25,798 nt of DNA from an uncultured Bacteroidales bacterium (lineage in GTDB: Bacteria > Bacteroidota > Bacteroidia > Bacteroidales > UBA932), in NCBI GenBank assembly GCA_945983015.1, contig CAMFSN010000010.1, positions 1-25,798 on the forward strand. Direction: 5' to 3'. Both the position numbers and the translations under genes were made by a program. The notes below the pieces were generated by a model. That model was not told the DNA's origin, did no database searches, and saw nothing but the letters and a program-made list of their open reading frames with translations. Positions 1 to 8,193 of this stretch are shown here, one piece after another. Numbering within the stretch: the first letter of the stretch is position 1; each line of letters starts with the position of its first letter.

Positions 1-44
1 ATAGGAGTCCGTCTCGTGGGCTCGGAGATGTGTATAAGAGACAG
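1..44 (+). other. Illumina Nextera i7 adapter (sequencing artefact)
   Basis: Bases 26-44 read AGATGTGTATAAGAGACAG, the 19-base Tn5 mosaic end used in Nextera libraries. Bases 11-25 (GTCTCGTGGGCTCGG) are the Nextera read-2/i7 linker directly before it. Bases 3-10 (AGGAGTCC) sit where the i7 index lies and match the Nextera index known as N705. The leading AT fits the end of the P7 flow-cell sequence. The leuS reading frame begins exactly at base 45. This is library adapter left on a contig end, not a transposon end of the organism. Any reading frame that starts inside it is spurious. Confidence 0.97.
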
Positions 45-1370
45 CTCTATGGCCTCCGCTACACTCAGGCCATTAAGAAAGCCGCTGTTACACATCACAC
101 CGGACTTCGCATCGAAGGAAGCCTCAGTCACGTCGCAGCCCTCTATGATAGGAATAATCGGCAGGCCAAATTTCTTTGCAAATGCATAATCCCTGCTGTC
201 GTGAGCCGGAACTGCCATAATAGCTCCCGTCCCATAGCCGGCCAGGACATAGTCACTAATCCAAATCGGCACCTTCTCCCCGCTGAGAGGATTGATTCCA
301 TAGGCTCCGGAGAAAACTCCACTGACATTCTTAGTCTGGGAGATTCTCTCCCTTTCCGTCTTTTTCTTGACTTCCTTCAGGTAATTCTGCACCTCTTCCC
401 GCTGCTGGGCAGACGTGAGCCTCTCCACCAGCTCGCTTTCAGGAGCCAGCACCATAAAACTTACGCCGAAGATAGTATCAACCCTTGTAGTAAAAATCGT
501 TACAGGCAATTCCTTCCCGTCACATACAGTATTGAACACCACTTCAGTACCCTCGGACTTGCCTATCCAGTTCCTCTGCATCTCCTTAAGGGAGTCAGTC
601 CAATCCAGCCTGTCAAGACCCTCCAGCAGTCTTTCGGCATAAGCCGAAACCCTGAGCTGCCACTGCTTCATCTTTTTCTGCTCCACAGGGAAACCGCCAC
701 GCACACTAAGACCGTCCTTAACCTCGTCGTTAGCCAAAACAGTACCCAGTCCCTCGCACCAGTTTACAGAAGTCTCTCCCAGATAAGCAATCCTGTAAGA
801 CATCAGGACAGCATCCTTTTGAGCCTCGTCATAAGAAGCCCAGTCCTGAGGGCTGATTCCATCATAGCCGCAAGTCTCAAACTTTTCCACCAGCTCACTT
901 ATCGGCCTGGCCTTGTTCTGAGCCGGATCAAACCAGGAGGAGAACATCTTTAGAAATGCCCACTGGGTCCATTTGTAAAACTCAGGGTCGGAAGTCTTCA
1001 ACTCTCTGGACCAGTCATAGGAAAAACCTATCCTGTCCAGCTGCCGGCGATACCTCCGCGTATTCTCCTCAGTGGTTTTCTGCGGAGCCTGGCCTGTCTG
1101 AATGGCATACTGCTCTGCCGGCAGGCCAAAGGCATCATAACCCATAGGATGAAGCACGTTAAAGCCCTTCAATCTCTTATATCGGGAGTAGATGTCACTG
1201 GCTATATAGCCCAGAGGATGCCCCACGTGAAGTCCTGCCCCTGAAGGATAAGGAAACATATCCAGGACATAGTACTTAGGCTTACTGTGATCCTCGACCA
1301 CCTTATAGTTAGCTTCTTCGGCCCAGCGGTCCTGCCACTTTTTCTCTATTCGTTTGAAATCGTATTCCAT
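45..1370 (-). CDS. leuS: Leucine-tRNA ligase, N-terminal half (partial at contig edge)
   Basis: Class I aminoacyl-tRNA synthetase that charges tRNA-Leu in the cytoplasm. Translation from the ATG at 1370 gives 442 codons (beginning MEYDFKRIEKKWQ), then runs into the adapter with no stop. The HIGH signature is HVGH at residues 48-51, after the family motif MFPYPSGAG. The connective/editing (CP1) domain is visible further on: TTRVDTIFGVSF is the threonine-rich editing motif, and GYGTGAIMAVPAHDSRD carries the conserved aspartate used to hydrolyse mischarged tRNA. The KMSKS loop and anticodon-binding domain are missing because the contig ends; bacterial LeuRS is usually over 800 residues. The gene starts 16 bases after the stop of the SPOR lipoprotein on the same strand, so the two are probably co-transcribed. 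Confidence 0.96.
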
Positions 1371-1386
1371 CTATATGCTGATTTTA

Positions 1387-1878
1387 TTATTTTGCTATCA
1401 ATACACAAGCATCCCTCGGACAGAATTTCTCCTGTTTAACCTGAGCGAAAGCATCTATGGCCTGCCCCAAATCATCACAAGGCAAGAGAGCCACAGAAGT
1501 CAAGCCATTCTCATACTCCAAAAGATAAGTCTCGTAACCTGCTTCACGGGCATCGGAGATCATCTTATTCCTGGTAGCTTTTTGCCTGTAAGTTCCCACT
1601 ACGATGTAATATTGATATTGAGGTTCAGACTTTAGTGTACTGTTCGTATGAGTGTAGGCGAAAGCCACGTTCAGACGGCCTTGTCTTTTTTTCATTTGAT
1701 ATCCGCTCTGCTGAAGTGGCAAAACTTCGGATTGCTCGACAATCTCCTCACTTTGAACAGGATTCTGTTCAGTCAGATCCTGGGAAGTGGGCCTTCCGGC
1801 AAGAGAACGAAAAAAATCACAGGATGATACCATACACAAGGTAAGGCCTATCAGAAAACAGCTAAATACTCGCTTCAT
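1387..1878 (-). CDS. SPOR-domain-like lipoprotein
   Basis: Predicted outer-envelope lipoprotein of 163 residues. The N-terminus is a type II signal peptide with a lipobox ending VSSC, acylated cysteine at residue 20. A low-complexity linker rich in Glu, Gln and Ser follows. The C-terminal third (from about residue 86, QYQYYIVVGTYR, to the end) has the SPOR pattern: Tyr-Ile-Val-Val-Gly-x-Tyr, then a helix, then a YLLEYENGLTSVALLPC strand pair and a second helix. SPOR domains bind denuded glycan strands of peptidoglycan, often at division sites; that role is inferred here. A Bacteroidota -7 box lies about 23 bases upstream. leuS follows 16 bases downstream. The SPOR assignment is from pattern recognition and is reasonably secure; the cellular role is not. 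Confidence 0.8.
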   Translation of the reverse strand: MKRVFSCFLIGLTLCMVSSCDFFRSLAGRPTSQDLTEQNPVQSEEIVEQSEVLPLQQSGYQMKKRQGRLNVAFAYTHTNSTLKSEPQYQYYIVVGTYRQKATRNKMISDAREAGYETYLLEYENGLTSVALLPCDDLGQAIDAFAQVKQEKFCPRDACVLIAK

Positions 1879-1900
1879 AGAAATTACTTTTTAAAACTTA

Positions 1901-1908
1901 CAAAAATA
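1901..1908 (-). promoter_or_regulatory. Predicted -7 box for the SPOR lipoprotein-leuS operon
   Basis: Read on the minus strand the bases are TATTTTTG, a full match to the Bacteroidota -7 consensus TAnnTTTG. The box ends 22 bases before the ATG at 1878, giving a leader of roughly 19 bases. No convincing TTG -33 element is seen at the usual 19-21 base spacing. Confidence 0.6.
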
Positions 1909-1934
1909 ACAAGAATCGCAGACAAAAAAAATGA

Positions 1935-1942
1935 TATCTTTG
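1935..1942 (+). promoter_or_regulatory. Predicted -7 box for the PhoH-like gene, almost on the start codon
   Basis: TATCTTTG matches TAnnTTTG exactly. Only 4 bases separate it from the ATG at 1947, so transcription would begin at or within a base or two of the start codon. It is divergent from the SPOR lipoprotein box at 1901-1908. No TTG -33 element is obvious. Confidence 0.65.
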
Positions 1943-1946
1943 CACT

Positions 1947-2882
1947 ATGAAAAAGACTATCAGTATCGAAGGCCTGGATCCGGTTAAATTATACGGTGCA
2001 GGCGACTGTATTTTAAGGGAGTTTTGCAGCTATTACCCTAATCTTAAAGTGGTGGCCAGAGGGGACGAACTAATCCTTGATGGAAAAGAAGAGGACATAG
2101 AGGATTTCAATCAGAAAATGGGGATGTTGATAGAAAGGATGATGCACAAGATGAATCTCAGCACCTACGATGTGGAGGATATCTTCGAAGGAGAGAATTC
2201 AGCCCCCGACTTCAAACTCAACGCCTCCGCTGTAATAGTTTACAATAATGAGGGAAAAGCCATAAGAGCCAGAAACGCCAGGCAGGAGGAGATGGTGAAA
2301 GCCTATTTTGACAACGACCTCATATTCGCGCTAGGTCCTGCCGGAACCGGAAAGACCTACATCGCGATAGCATTGGCAGTAAGGGCTCTGAAAAACAGGG
2401 AGATCAAACGCATCATACTCACCAGACCGGCAGTGGAAGCCGGAGAGAGGCTGGGTTTTCTCCCAGGCGACCTGAAGGACAAACTGGACCCATACCTGCA
2501 ACCTCTTTACGATGCGCTAGGGGATATGATTCCTGGTCGCAAACTGCAGGAATTCATTGCCGAAGGCACGATACAGATAGCGCCATTGGCATATATGAGA
2601 GGAAGGACTCTGGACAGGGCCTGCGTGATTCTGGATGAAGCGCAGAACACTAATCTGGGGCAATTAAAGATGTTCCTGACCCGTATGGGAGTGAATGCCA
2701 AGTTCATCGTAACCGGAGACGCCTCACAGGTAGATTTGCCCTGCAGGGAAGACAGCGGACTGCTCAAAGGAGTGGAACTGCTGAAAAACATAAAGGGCAT
2801 CAAGACCGTCACCTTCACTAACGATGACATAGTCCGACACCCTTTGGTAGGAAAAATCGTCAAGGCTTTCGACCTGGAATAA
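1947..2882 (+). CDS. phoH: PhoH-like (YbeZ-type) P-loop ATPase
   Basis: Cytoplasmic P-loop ATPase of the PhoH/YbeZ family, 311 residues, close to the usual length. The N-terminal ~100 residues form the small KH-like region typical of YbeZ. Walker A is GPAGTGKT at residues 130-137; Walker B is ILDEAQNT at about 228-235; the sensor-type motif VTGDASQVDLP follows near 256. Family members are linked to RNA metabolism and the endoribonuclease YbeY, and to phosphate starvation in E. coli; the exact role is unsettled. No ybeY lies next to it. The start is fixed by the -7 box 4 bases upstream and by the next Met being far downstream. Its stop codon abuts the stop codon of the convergent TPR gene with no base between. 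Confidence 0.93.
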   Translation: MKKTISIEGLDPVKLYGAGDCILREFCSYYPNLKVVARGDELILDGKEEDIEDFNQKMGMLIERMMHKMNLSTYDVEDIFEGENSAPDFKLNASAVIVYNNEGKAIRARNARQEEMVKAYFDNDLIFALGPAGTGKTYIAIALAVRALKNREIKRIILTRPAVEAGERLGFLPGDLKDKLDPYLQPLYDALGDMIPGRKLQEFIAEGTIQIAPLAYMRGRTLDRACVILDEAQNTNLGQLKMFLTRMGVNAKFIVTGDASQVDLPCREDSGLLKGVELLKNIKGIKTVTFTNDDIVRHPLVGKIVKAFDLE

Positions 2883-2890
2883 TTATTCCA
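2875..2890. repeat. Perfect 16-base palindrome spanning two abutting stop codons
   Basis: TGGAATAATTATTCCA is its own reverse complement. Its centre lies exactly between the TAA of the PhoH-like gene (2880-2882) and the TAA of the convergent TPR gene (2883-2885). Both proteins therefore end in Glu-stop encoded by GGAATAA. There is no T-run on either side, so it is not a classical terminator, though it is the only candidate 3'-end structure here. Confidence 0.7.
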
Positions 2891-4211
2891 CCGGTGCTTC
2901 GCCCTTTACGATTGCATCATATTTCTTATAATTGGCCTCATATGCAGGATCTGAGCTAAAACGATAGTAAACGTTTCTCAAATACTCCGCGATGGCTACC
3001 TTGATGGCTGAGTCCTTTGTAACTGCGTAAGCGGTCTCGAAAGGCTCGATACAGTTCTTCAAAGCCTGCTCGAAGTCGGCTACCAGAGCATTGTACTTGT
3101 TATCATCCATCTCATTGGCAGCCACTTCCTGGATAGCTACCGCCTTGTTATAATAAAGCTGGCCAATTCCTATGTATCCAAACTCGTAGTCAGGATTAAT
3201 GACAGAGCACTGGGAATAGGCATTGACAGCCTCTTCCTCCTTTCCAAGCTGCAGATATACATTGCCTTCCACATAGTAGAGGGAGGCGTTGTTAGGCTCA
3301 TTCTCCTTAGCGGAATTGATAAGTTCGAAGAGACGGTCCGTATTCTCTCCCGAATTCATATAGAAGTTAATCAGACCCACCAGAACGCTCTGGCTCTTAG
3401 GGAACTGCAGGAAGGCCTGCTCAAGATAGTTGCGAGCAGTCTCGCTGTCCCCCTTCTTGGTAGCGATATCGGCGAGTTTGGCAAAGGCATCGCCCTCGTC
3501 ACCGTAATATCCCAAAGACAAGCTCTTCTCATAATAAGTCTGAGCCTTGTCGAAATCTCCAAGAATATAGGAGGTAAGGGCGCTGTTATAAACGGCATTG
3601 GTGTCAACCACTGCATACGGCTGCTGCTCAGATGCCTCCACGGTCTTTTCAAAGAAATATGAGGCCTTCTGCATGTCTCCGAGAGTGTAGGCGAGGTAGG
3701 CTTCGTCTGTGAAATTGGCGGCAAGATTACGGAAGGCTTCCTTCAAATCCTTTGACTTCTTAGCTGCCACATCCAGTTCTGCAGCCTTCTTGTAAGCCTC
3801 GAGGGCTCTTTCAAGAACATCTGGGAACACAGGCTGAGTCACCTCCACGAACTGAAGAATCTCATTCTCGTTATAGTAATAATTTCTGGTGGCAAACACT
3901 GCCTTGATATAATCTGAGCCGGAAAGGTTCACCCACTCCTCCTTCGTAGGCCGGTCCTCTCCCAGAATCAGGGCGAGTTCAGCGCGCTGAGCGCCGATCC
4001 AACCTGCACCTTTCGGAGCATTGTAAGCGTCGATATAAGCCTTACCAAGTTTAATCCAAGTGTCAGGTTTTACCGCCTGCTTAGGATTCTCAGTTCTCTC
4101 AATAGCTTTCTCTACAGCCTTTTTAGCTGCTTCAGGGCTCTTTCCACCGGTCTGTGCATTTGCCACAGAAAGGGATGCTACAAGAGCAAGAGCTAACAAA
4201 ACTTTTTTCAT
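2883..4211 (-). CDS. Secreted TPR-repeat protein downstream of gyrA
   Basis: Exported protein of 442 residues from the preferred start at 4211. It opens with MKKVLLALALVASLSVANAQ, a clear signal peptide with a likely cleavage after Ala-Asn-Ala. The rest is alpha-helical with repeated tetratricopeptide-like units (for example AVYNSALTSYILGDFDKAQTYYEKSL, split over two helices, then DAFAKLADIATKKGDSETAR and SLYYVEGNVYLQLGKEEEAV), ending in a Glu/Pro tail. TPR proteins are protein-binding scaffolds; the partner is unknown, probably periplasmic. An upstream in-frame start at 4241 would put the signal peptide inside the protein and overlap gyrA, so I reject it. The gene begins 13 bases after the gyrA stop and is probably co-transcribed; a TPR protein after gyrA is common in Bacteroidales. 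Confidence 0.85.
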   Translation of the reverse strand: MKKVLLALALVASLSVANAQTGGKSPEAAKKAVEKAIERTENPKQAVKPDTWIKLGKAYIDAYNAPKGAGWIGAQRAELALILGEDRPTKEEWVNLSGSDYIKAVFATRNYYYNENEILQFVEVTQPVFPDVLERALEAYKKAAELDVAAKKSKDLKEAFRNLAANFTDEAYLAYTLGDMQKASYFFEKTVEASEQQPYAVVDTNAVYNSALTSYILGDFDKAQTYYEKSLSLGYYGDEGDAFAKLADIATKKGDSETARNYLEQAFLQFPKSQSVLVGLINFYMNSGENTDRLFELINSAKENEPNNASLYYVEGNVYLQLGKEEEAVNAYSQCSVINPDYEFGYIGIGQLYYNKAVAIQEVAANEMDDNKYNALVADFEQALKNCIEPFETAYAVTKDSAIKVAIAEYLRNVYYRFSSDPAYEANYKKYDAIVKGEAPVE

Positions 4212-4224
4212 AACTATAAATTTA

Positions 4225-6774
4225 TTATTCATTGACTTCATTAACTTCTGGAGTGCTGTCCTGTTCGGCTTCCTGAACTGACTCTTCCTCAGCTTCGTGA
4301 GCCACCACGGAGACTGCAGCTATACTGTCGCCTTCCCTGAGGTTGATGAGACGAACTCCCTGAGTAGCCCTATGCTGAAGACTGATGTCCCTGACAGCCA
4401 TTCTGATGGTAAGCCCGCTGCGGGTGATGATCATCAGATCGTCATTTTCAGTAACTGACTTGATAGCCACGAGTTTACCTGTTTTAGCCGTGATGTCCAT
4501 AGCCCTGACGCCCTTCGCACCTCTGGCTGAAAGCCTGTATTCCAGGGCATCGGAGCGCTTGCCTAAGCCATTCTCACTGACTACGAGCACAGTATGCTGA
4601 GTGATGTCAGGCGAATTGATGTCTCCGCTGATAGCGCCGATCACTTCGTCCCCTTCTTCAATATTTATACCACGAACACCCATTGAGCTTCTGCCAAGTT
4701 CACGGGCCTCATTCTCATCGAAGCGTACGCACCTGCCTTCCCTGGCCGCTATCATTATCTGCTCATCGCCATTCGTAAGTATGGCATCCAGGAGAGCGTC
4801 ACCCTCCTTGAAGCTCAGGGCTATGATACCCTTGTTACGGCTGCGGACATTTGCAAACTCAGTGAGACGGGTCCTCTTGATGATACCATTCTTAGTGAAG
4901 AGCACCACAAAGTGAGAGTCGGTGTAGTCACGGCTCTCTATCTTAGCCGCATTCAGATAAGTCCTGATCTTATCATCCTGATCTATGGTGAGCAGGTTCT
5001 GCACCGCACGACCCTTAGCCGTTCTGCTGCCTTCCGGAATCTCATAAACCTTCAGGCGATAGCAAAGGCCCTTCTCAGTGAAGAAAAGCATAGTCGAGTG
5101 CATATTGGCCACATAGATATGCTCTATGAAGTCTTCCTCTCGCACACTTCCGCCCTTCTTACCTACGCCGCCCCTTGACTGAACCTTGAATTCGTTCAGG
5201 GAAGTTCTCTTAATGTATCCCAGGTGGGAAATAGTGATGACCACATCCTCATCGGCATAGAAGTCTTCAGGATTGAACTCGTCGGCGGCAAGAGTAATCT
5301 TGCTGCGGCGGGCATCCCCAAACTTCTCCTTAAGCTCGATACACTCTTTCTTTACGATTTCGAGCTGCAGAGTCTCGCTTCCGAGAATCTGCTCACATTC
5401 CGCGATAAATTCGAGCAGATGATCCAACTCATCCTGAAGCTTGTCCTTCTCCAGGCCAGTAAGCTGCCTGAGTCGCATCTCAACTATGGCATTAGCCTGA
5501 ATCTCGGTGAAACTGAAACGCTTGATGAGTTCAGACTTGGCCTCGTCCACAGTCTTCGAATGACGGATGATGTAAACCACCTCGTCTATCACGTCTATCG
5601 CCTTCAGCAGACCCTCTACGATATGGGCACGGGCCTGTGCCTTAGCCAGGTCGAACTTGGTTCTGCGCACCACCACCTCGTGCCTGAAATCCACAAAGCA
5701 TTTGAGCATATCCTTCAGGGAGAGAGTGCGTGGGCGACCGCCGACCAAAGCCACATTATTAATGGCAAAGCTGGACTGAAGGGCCGTATATTTATAGAGA
5801 GTGTTCAGGACCACATTGGCATTGGCATCCTTCTTCACTATAAATTCTATCCTGATACCCTGACGGTTGGTAAGTTCCCGAATCTCGGAGATACCTTCTA
5901 TCTTCTTATCCCTTACCATCTCTCCGATGCGGGATATCATCTCGGCCTTGTTCACCATATAAGGCACTTCAGTGACGACTATCACCTGTCGGCCATTCCT
6001 TTCATCAATGTCAGCCTTAGCCCTGACCACTACCTTTCCGCGTCCCGTAGTGTATGCATCCACTATTCCCTGACGACCCATTATGATGCCGCCGGTAGGG
6101 AAATCCGGACCCTTGATATGTTCCATCAATCCAGGTACGTCTATCTCGGGATTATCTATGTAGGCGCAGATGGCATCACAACATTCTCCGAGGTTATGCG
6201 GAGCCATATTGGTGGCCATACCCACTGCGATACCGGAAGAACCGTTCAGGAGCAGGAGCGGAGCCTTGGTAGGCAGAACCGTAGGTTCCTGAATGGTATC
6301 GTCGAAGTTTAGGGTGAAATCAACCGTATCCTTGTCCAGGTCGCAGAGTACGCTTTCAGAGATTTTGGCAAGTTTGGCTTCGGTATATCGCATAGCCGCA
6401 ACAGGGTCGCCGTCCATACTACCGAAGTTACCCTGACCGAAAATCAGAGGGTATCTCTGATTCCAATCCTGGGCAAGCCTGGCCATAGCGTCATACACGG
6501 AAATGTCTCCGTGAGGGTGGAACTTACCCAGTACCTCACCCACGATTCTGGCTGATTTCTTAGTCTGTCCATTATAACTCAAACCCAGTCCATCCATTCC
6601 GAAAAGGACACGGCGCTGGACCGGTTTCAGACCGTCGCGAGCATCCGGAAGAGCTCTGGACACGATTACCGACATAGAATAATCTATGTATGCGGTACGC
6701 ATTTCACGGTCTATTTCCACAGGCTCGATAATGCCCTGTGGCTTTTCCTCATTCTGCAAATTATCTATACTCAT
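4225..6774 (-). CDS. gyrA: DNA gyrase subunit A
   Basis: A subunit of DNA gyrase (849 residues), which breaks and rejoins DNA during negative supercoiling. The catalytic tyrosine is Tyr130 in AAMRYTEAKL. The N-terminal motif ARDGLKPVQRRVLFGM is typical. In the C-terminal beta-pinwheel the GyrA-box region reads QSRGGVGKKGG, which favours GyrA over ParC. The C-terminus ends in an acidic tail. The quinolone-resistance region reads HPHGDISVYDAM, so the position equivalent to E. coli Ser83 is Ile91 (codon at 6502-6504); the Asp87-equivalent is still Asp95. A promoter with both -33 and -7 elements precedes the gene. fabF ends 53 bases upstream and the TPR gene follows 13 bases downstream. Confidence 0.97.
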   Translation of the reverse strand: MSIDNLQNEEKPQGIIEPVEIDREMRTAYIDYSMSVIVSRALPDARDGLKPVQRRVLFGMDGLGLSYNGQTKKSARIVGEVLGKFHPHGDISVYDAMARLAQDWNQRYPLIFGQGNFGSMDGDPVAAMRYTEAKLAKISESVLCDLDKDTVDFTLNFDDTIQEPTVLPTKAPLLLLNGSSGIAVGMATNMAPHNLGECCDAICAYIDNPEIDVPGLMEHIKGPDFPTGGIIMGRQGIVDAYTTGRGKVVVRAKADIDERNGRQVIVVTEVPYMVNKAEMISRIGEMVRDKKIEGISEIRELTNRQGIRIEFIVKKDANANVVLNTLYKYTALQSSFAINNVALVGGRPRTLSLKDMLKCFVDFRHEVVVRRTKFDLAKAQARAHIVEGLLKAIDVIDEVVYIIRHSKTVDEAKSELIKRFSFTEIQANAIVEMRLRQLTGLEKDKLQDELDHLLEFIAECEQILGSETLQLEIVKKECIELKEKFGDARRSKITLAADEFNPEDFYADEDVVITISHLGYIKRTSLNEFKVQSRGGVGKKGGSVREEDFIEHIYVANMHSTMLFFTEKGLCYRLKVYEIPEGSRTAKGRAVQNLLTIDQDDKIRTYLNAAKIESRDYTDSHFVVLFTKNGIIKRTRLTEFANVRSRNKGIIALSFKEGDALLDAILTNGDEQIMIAAREGRCVRFDENEARELGRSSMGVRGINIEEGDEVIGAISGDINSPDITQHTVLVVSENGLGKRSDALEYRLSARGAKGVRAMDITAKTGKLVAIKSVTENDDLMIITRSGLTIRMAVRDISLQHRATQGVRLINLREGDSIAAVSVVAHEAEEESVQEAEQDSTPEVNEVNE

Positions 6775-6793
6775 TTTCGATGTCTAAAACATA

Positions 6794-6823
6794 CAAAAAT
6801 AGCAAAAAATTTCGGGTTTTCAA
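6794..6823 (-). promoter_or_regulatory. Predicted gyrA promoter (-33 and -7)
   Basis: On the minus strand the -7 box TATTTTTG lies at 6801-6794 and a -33 TTG at 6823-6821, with 19 bases between them, inside the Bacteroidota range of 19-21. The box ends 19 bases before the gyrA ATG. It lies in the 53-base gap after fabF, so gyrA can be transcribed independently of fabF. Confidence 0.7.
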
Positions 6824-6827
6824 TGCC

Positions 6828-8078
6828 CTAATCCTCCACTTTTCTGAAGGCCAGACAGCCATTGTGACCTCCGAAGCCAAAGGAGTTGGAAATGGCTATG
6901 CTCAGATCGGTCCTTACAGCCTCGTTAGGGGTATAATTCAGGTCCAGTTCAGGGTCTTGGGTATCCAGATTAATGGTAGGAGGCACTATTCCATACTTAA
7001 GGGCCAGGACAGAGACTATGGCCTCAGCGGCGCCGGTGGCACCCAGCATATGTCCGTGCATAGACTTGGTGGAGGATATGTGTGCCTTGTAGGCATAGTC
7101 TCCAAGGGCTATCTTACAAGCCCTGGTTTCAGACAGGTCATTCAGGTAAGTTGCTGTTCCGTGGGCATTGACATAAAGATTGTCCTTTGCCGGATCGAAG
7201 GCGGCCTGAGCCAGGGCATCTGAGATACAGCGAGCCTGAGTGCTACCATCCTTGTTAGGCGCAGTAGCGTGATAAGCATCGCAGGTGCTGCCGTAACCCA
7301 CCAGTTCCCCGTAAATCTTTGCGCCACGCGCCTTCGCGTGCTCGTACTCCTCCAAGGTGAGCACTGCCGAGCCTTCGGCCATCACAAAACCATCCCTATG
7401 TGCATTGAAAGGCAGGGAAGCCTTCTTCGGATCCTCGATTCGGGAAAGGGTCTTCGCATTTGCAAAGGCTGCCAATCCTATAGGAATGATGGCCTTGTCC
7501 GTACCACCCGCAAGGATAGCGTCAGCATAACCGTGCTTGATGGCCCTGTAAGCCTCGCCGATAGCGTGGGTGGAAGTGGCACAAGCAGTCACCACATCCA
7601 AGCAAGGACCATTGGCCTTAAACTTGATGGCTACCTGACCGGCAGCCATATTACCTATGATGCAAGGTACGAAGTTAGGGGAAATCCACTGTCCGGTAGG
7701 ATCTTCCAGAATTTTAGAAACTTCCCTCTGAATGGTCTCGAAGCCTCCGATTCCGGATCCGATGTAAACTCCAAACCTGAAAGGGTCTATATTCTCTCCG
7801 GATACCAGACCACTGTCGTGCACGGCCTGATACGCAGAGGCTACTGCAAATATGGTAAATTTATCCTGTTTACGGATAAAAGGTCTGTCCATTCCGAAAT
7901 TTTCAGGATTGAAATCCCTGACCTCACCTCCAATTTTTACCGCAAAACCTTCTGTGTCAAATCCTTTCAGATAATCGATTCCGCAGACGCCGTTGACCAG
8001 ATTATTCCAAAAGCTGTCCACATCGTGGCCGAGGCAGGACAGGACTCCCAATCCTGTAATTACAACTCTTTTGTCCAT
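6828..8078 (-). CDS. fabF: Beta-ketoacyl-ACP synthase II
   Basis: Condensing enzyme of type II fatty acid synthesis that extends acyl-ACP with malonyl-ACP; 416 residues from the ATG at 8078 (MDKRVVITGLGVLS). The catalytic triad is visible: Cys166 in VVTACATST, His306 in VNAHGTAT and His343 in HGHMLGATGA. The glycine-rich end ISNSFGFGGHNG is also typical of KASII. An earlier TTG start at 8090 adds only four residues and is less likely. acpP and rnc, often next to fabF in other bacteria, are absent here. It is transcribed away from the LytTR regulator, with the two -7 boxes 12 bases apart, and has an unusually long leader of about 80 bases. A role as a second, specialised KASII cannot be excluded. 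Confidence 0.95.
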   Translation of the reverse strand: MDKRVVITGLGVLSCLGHDVDSFWNNLVNGVCGIDYLKGFDTEGFAVKIGGEVRDFNPENFGMDRPFIRKQDKFTIFAVASAYQAVHDSGLVSGENIDPFRFGVYIGSGIGGFETIQREVSKILEDPTGQWISPNFVPCIIGNMAAGQVAIKFKANGPCLDVVTACATSTHAIGEAYRAIKHGYADAILAGGTDKAIIPIGLAAFANAKTLSRIEDPKKASLPFNAHRDGFVMAEGSAVLTLEEYEHAKARGAKIYGELVGYGSTCDAYHATAPNKDGSTQARCISDALAQAAFDPAKDNLYVNAHGTATYLNDLSETRACKIALGDYAYKAHISSTKSMHGHMLGATGAAEAIVSVLALKYGIVPPTINLDTQDPELDLNYTPNEAVRTDLSIAISNSFGFGGHNGCLAFRKVED

Positions 8079-8112
8079 ATAGTTTCTCAAGTTAATGATT
8101 TATTTCGCACAC

Positions 8113-8130
8113 GCTTTGTTTATCCAAAGC
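8113..8130 (-). promoter_or_regulatory. Small hairpin in the fabF leader
   Basis: The minus-strand leader contains GCTTTG-GATAAA-CAAAGC, a perfect 6-base-pair stem with a 6-base loop, between the predicted start of transcription and the fabF ATG. No T-run follows. It could affect translation or be a binding site, or be chance. Confidence 0.3.
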
Positions 8131-8159
8131 CTACGATAAATTCCAATAATTTTCAGCGG

Positions 8160-8167
8160 CAAAGATA
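8160..8167 (-). promoter_or_regulatory. Predicted -7 box for fabF
   Basis: TATCTTTG on the minus strand matches TAnnTTTG. It lies 82 bases before the fabF ATG. It is only 12 bases from the opposing -7 box at 8180-8187, so the two polymerase footprints would overlap and the two genes probably cannot be transcribed at the same instant. Confidence 0.65.
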
Positions 8168-8179
8168 GTAATAATTTTG

Positions 8180-8187
8180 TATCTTTG
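8180..8187 (+). promoter_or_regulatory. Predicted -7 box for the LytTR regulator operon
   Basis: TATCTTTG on the plus strand matches TAnnTTTG and ends 6 bases before the ATG at 8194, leaving a leader of a few bases at most. It is divergent from, and overlaps the footprint of, the fabF promoter. Confidence 0.65.
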
Positions 8188-8193
8188 TCTCCG

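Noticed and set aside
1..44. Terminus of a native transposon or insertion sequence
   Set aside because: The bases match the engineered Nextera adapter with index and linker, and the contig starts there.
30..953. A long plus-strand reading frame at the left edge
   Set aside because: It begins inside the adapter and runs antisense to leuS, whose protein is clearly recognisable.
4212..4241. Longer start for the TPR protein
   Set aside because: It overlaps gyrA and adds polar residues in front of a textbook signal peptide at 4211.
5224..6312. 362-codon plus-strand frame
   Set aside because: Antisense to gyrA, which has full catalytic and structural motifs; the opposite frame has no recognisable domain, start signal or promoter.
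4225..6774. ParC instead of GyrA
   Set aside because: The C-terminal domain has a GyrA-box-like QSRGGVGKKGG and an acidic tail, and the TPR neighbour fits the Bacteroidales gyrA locus.
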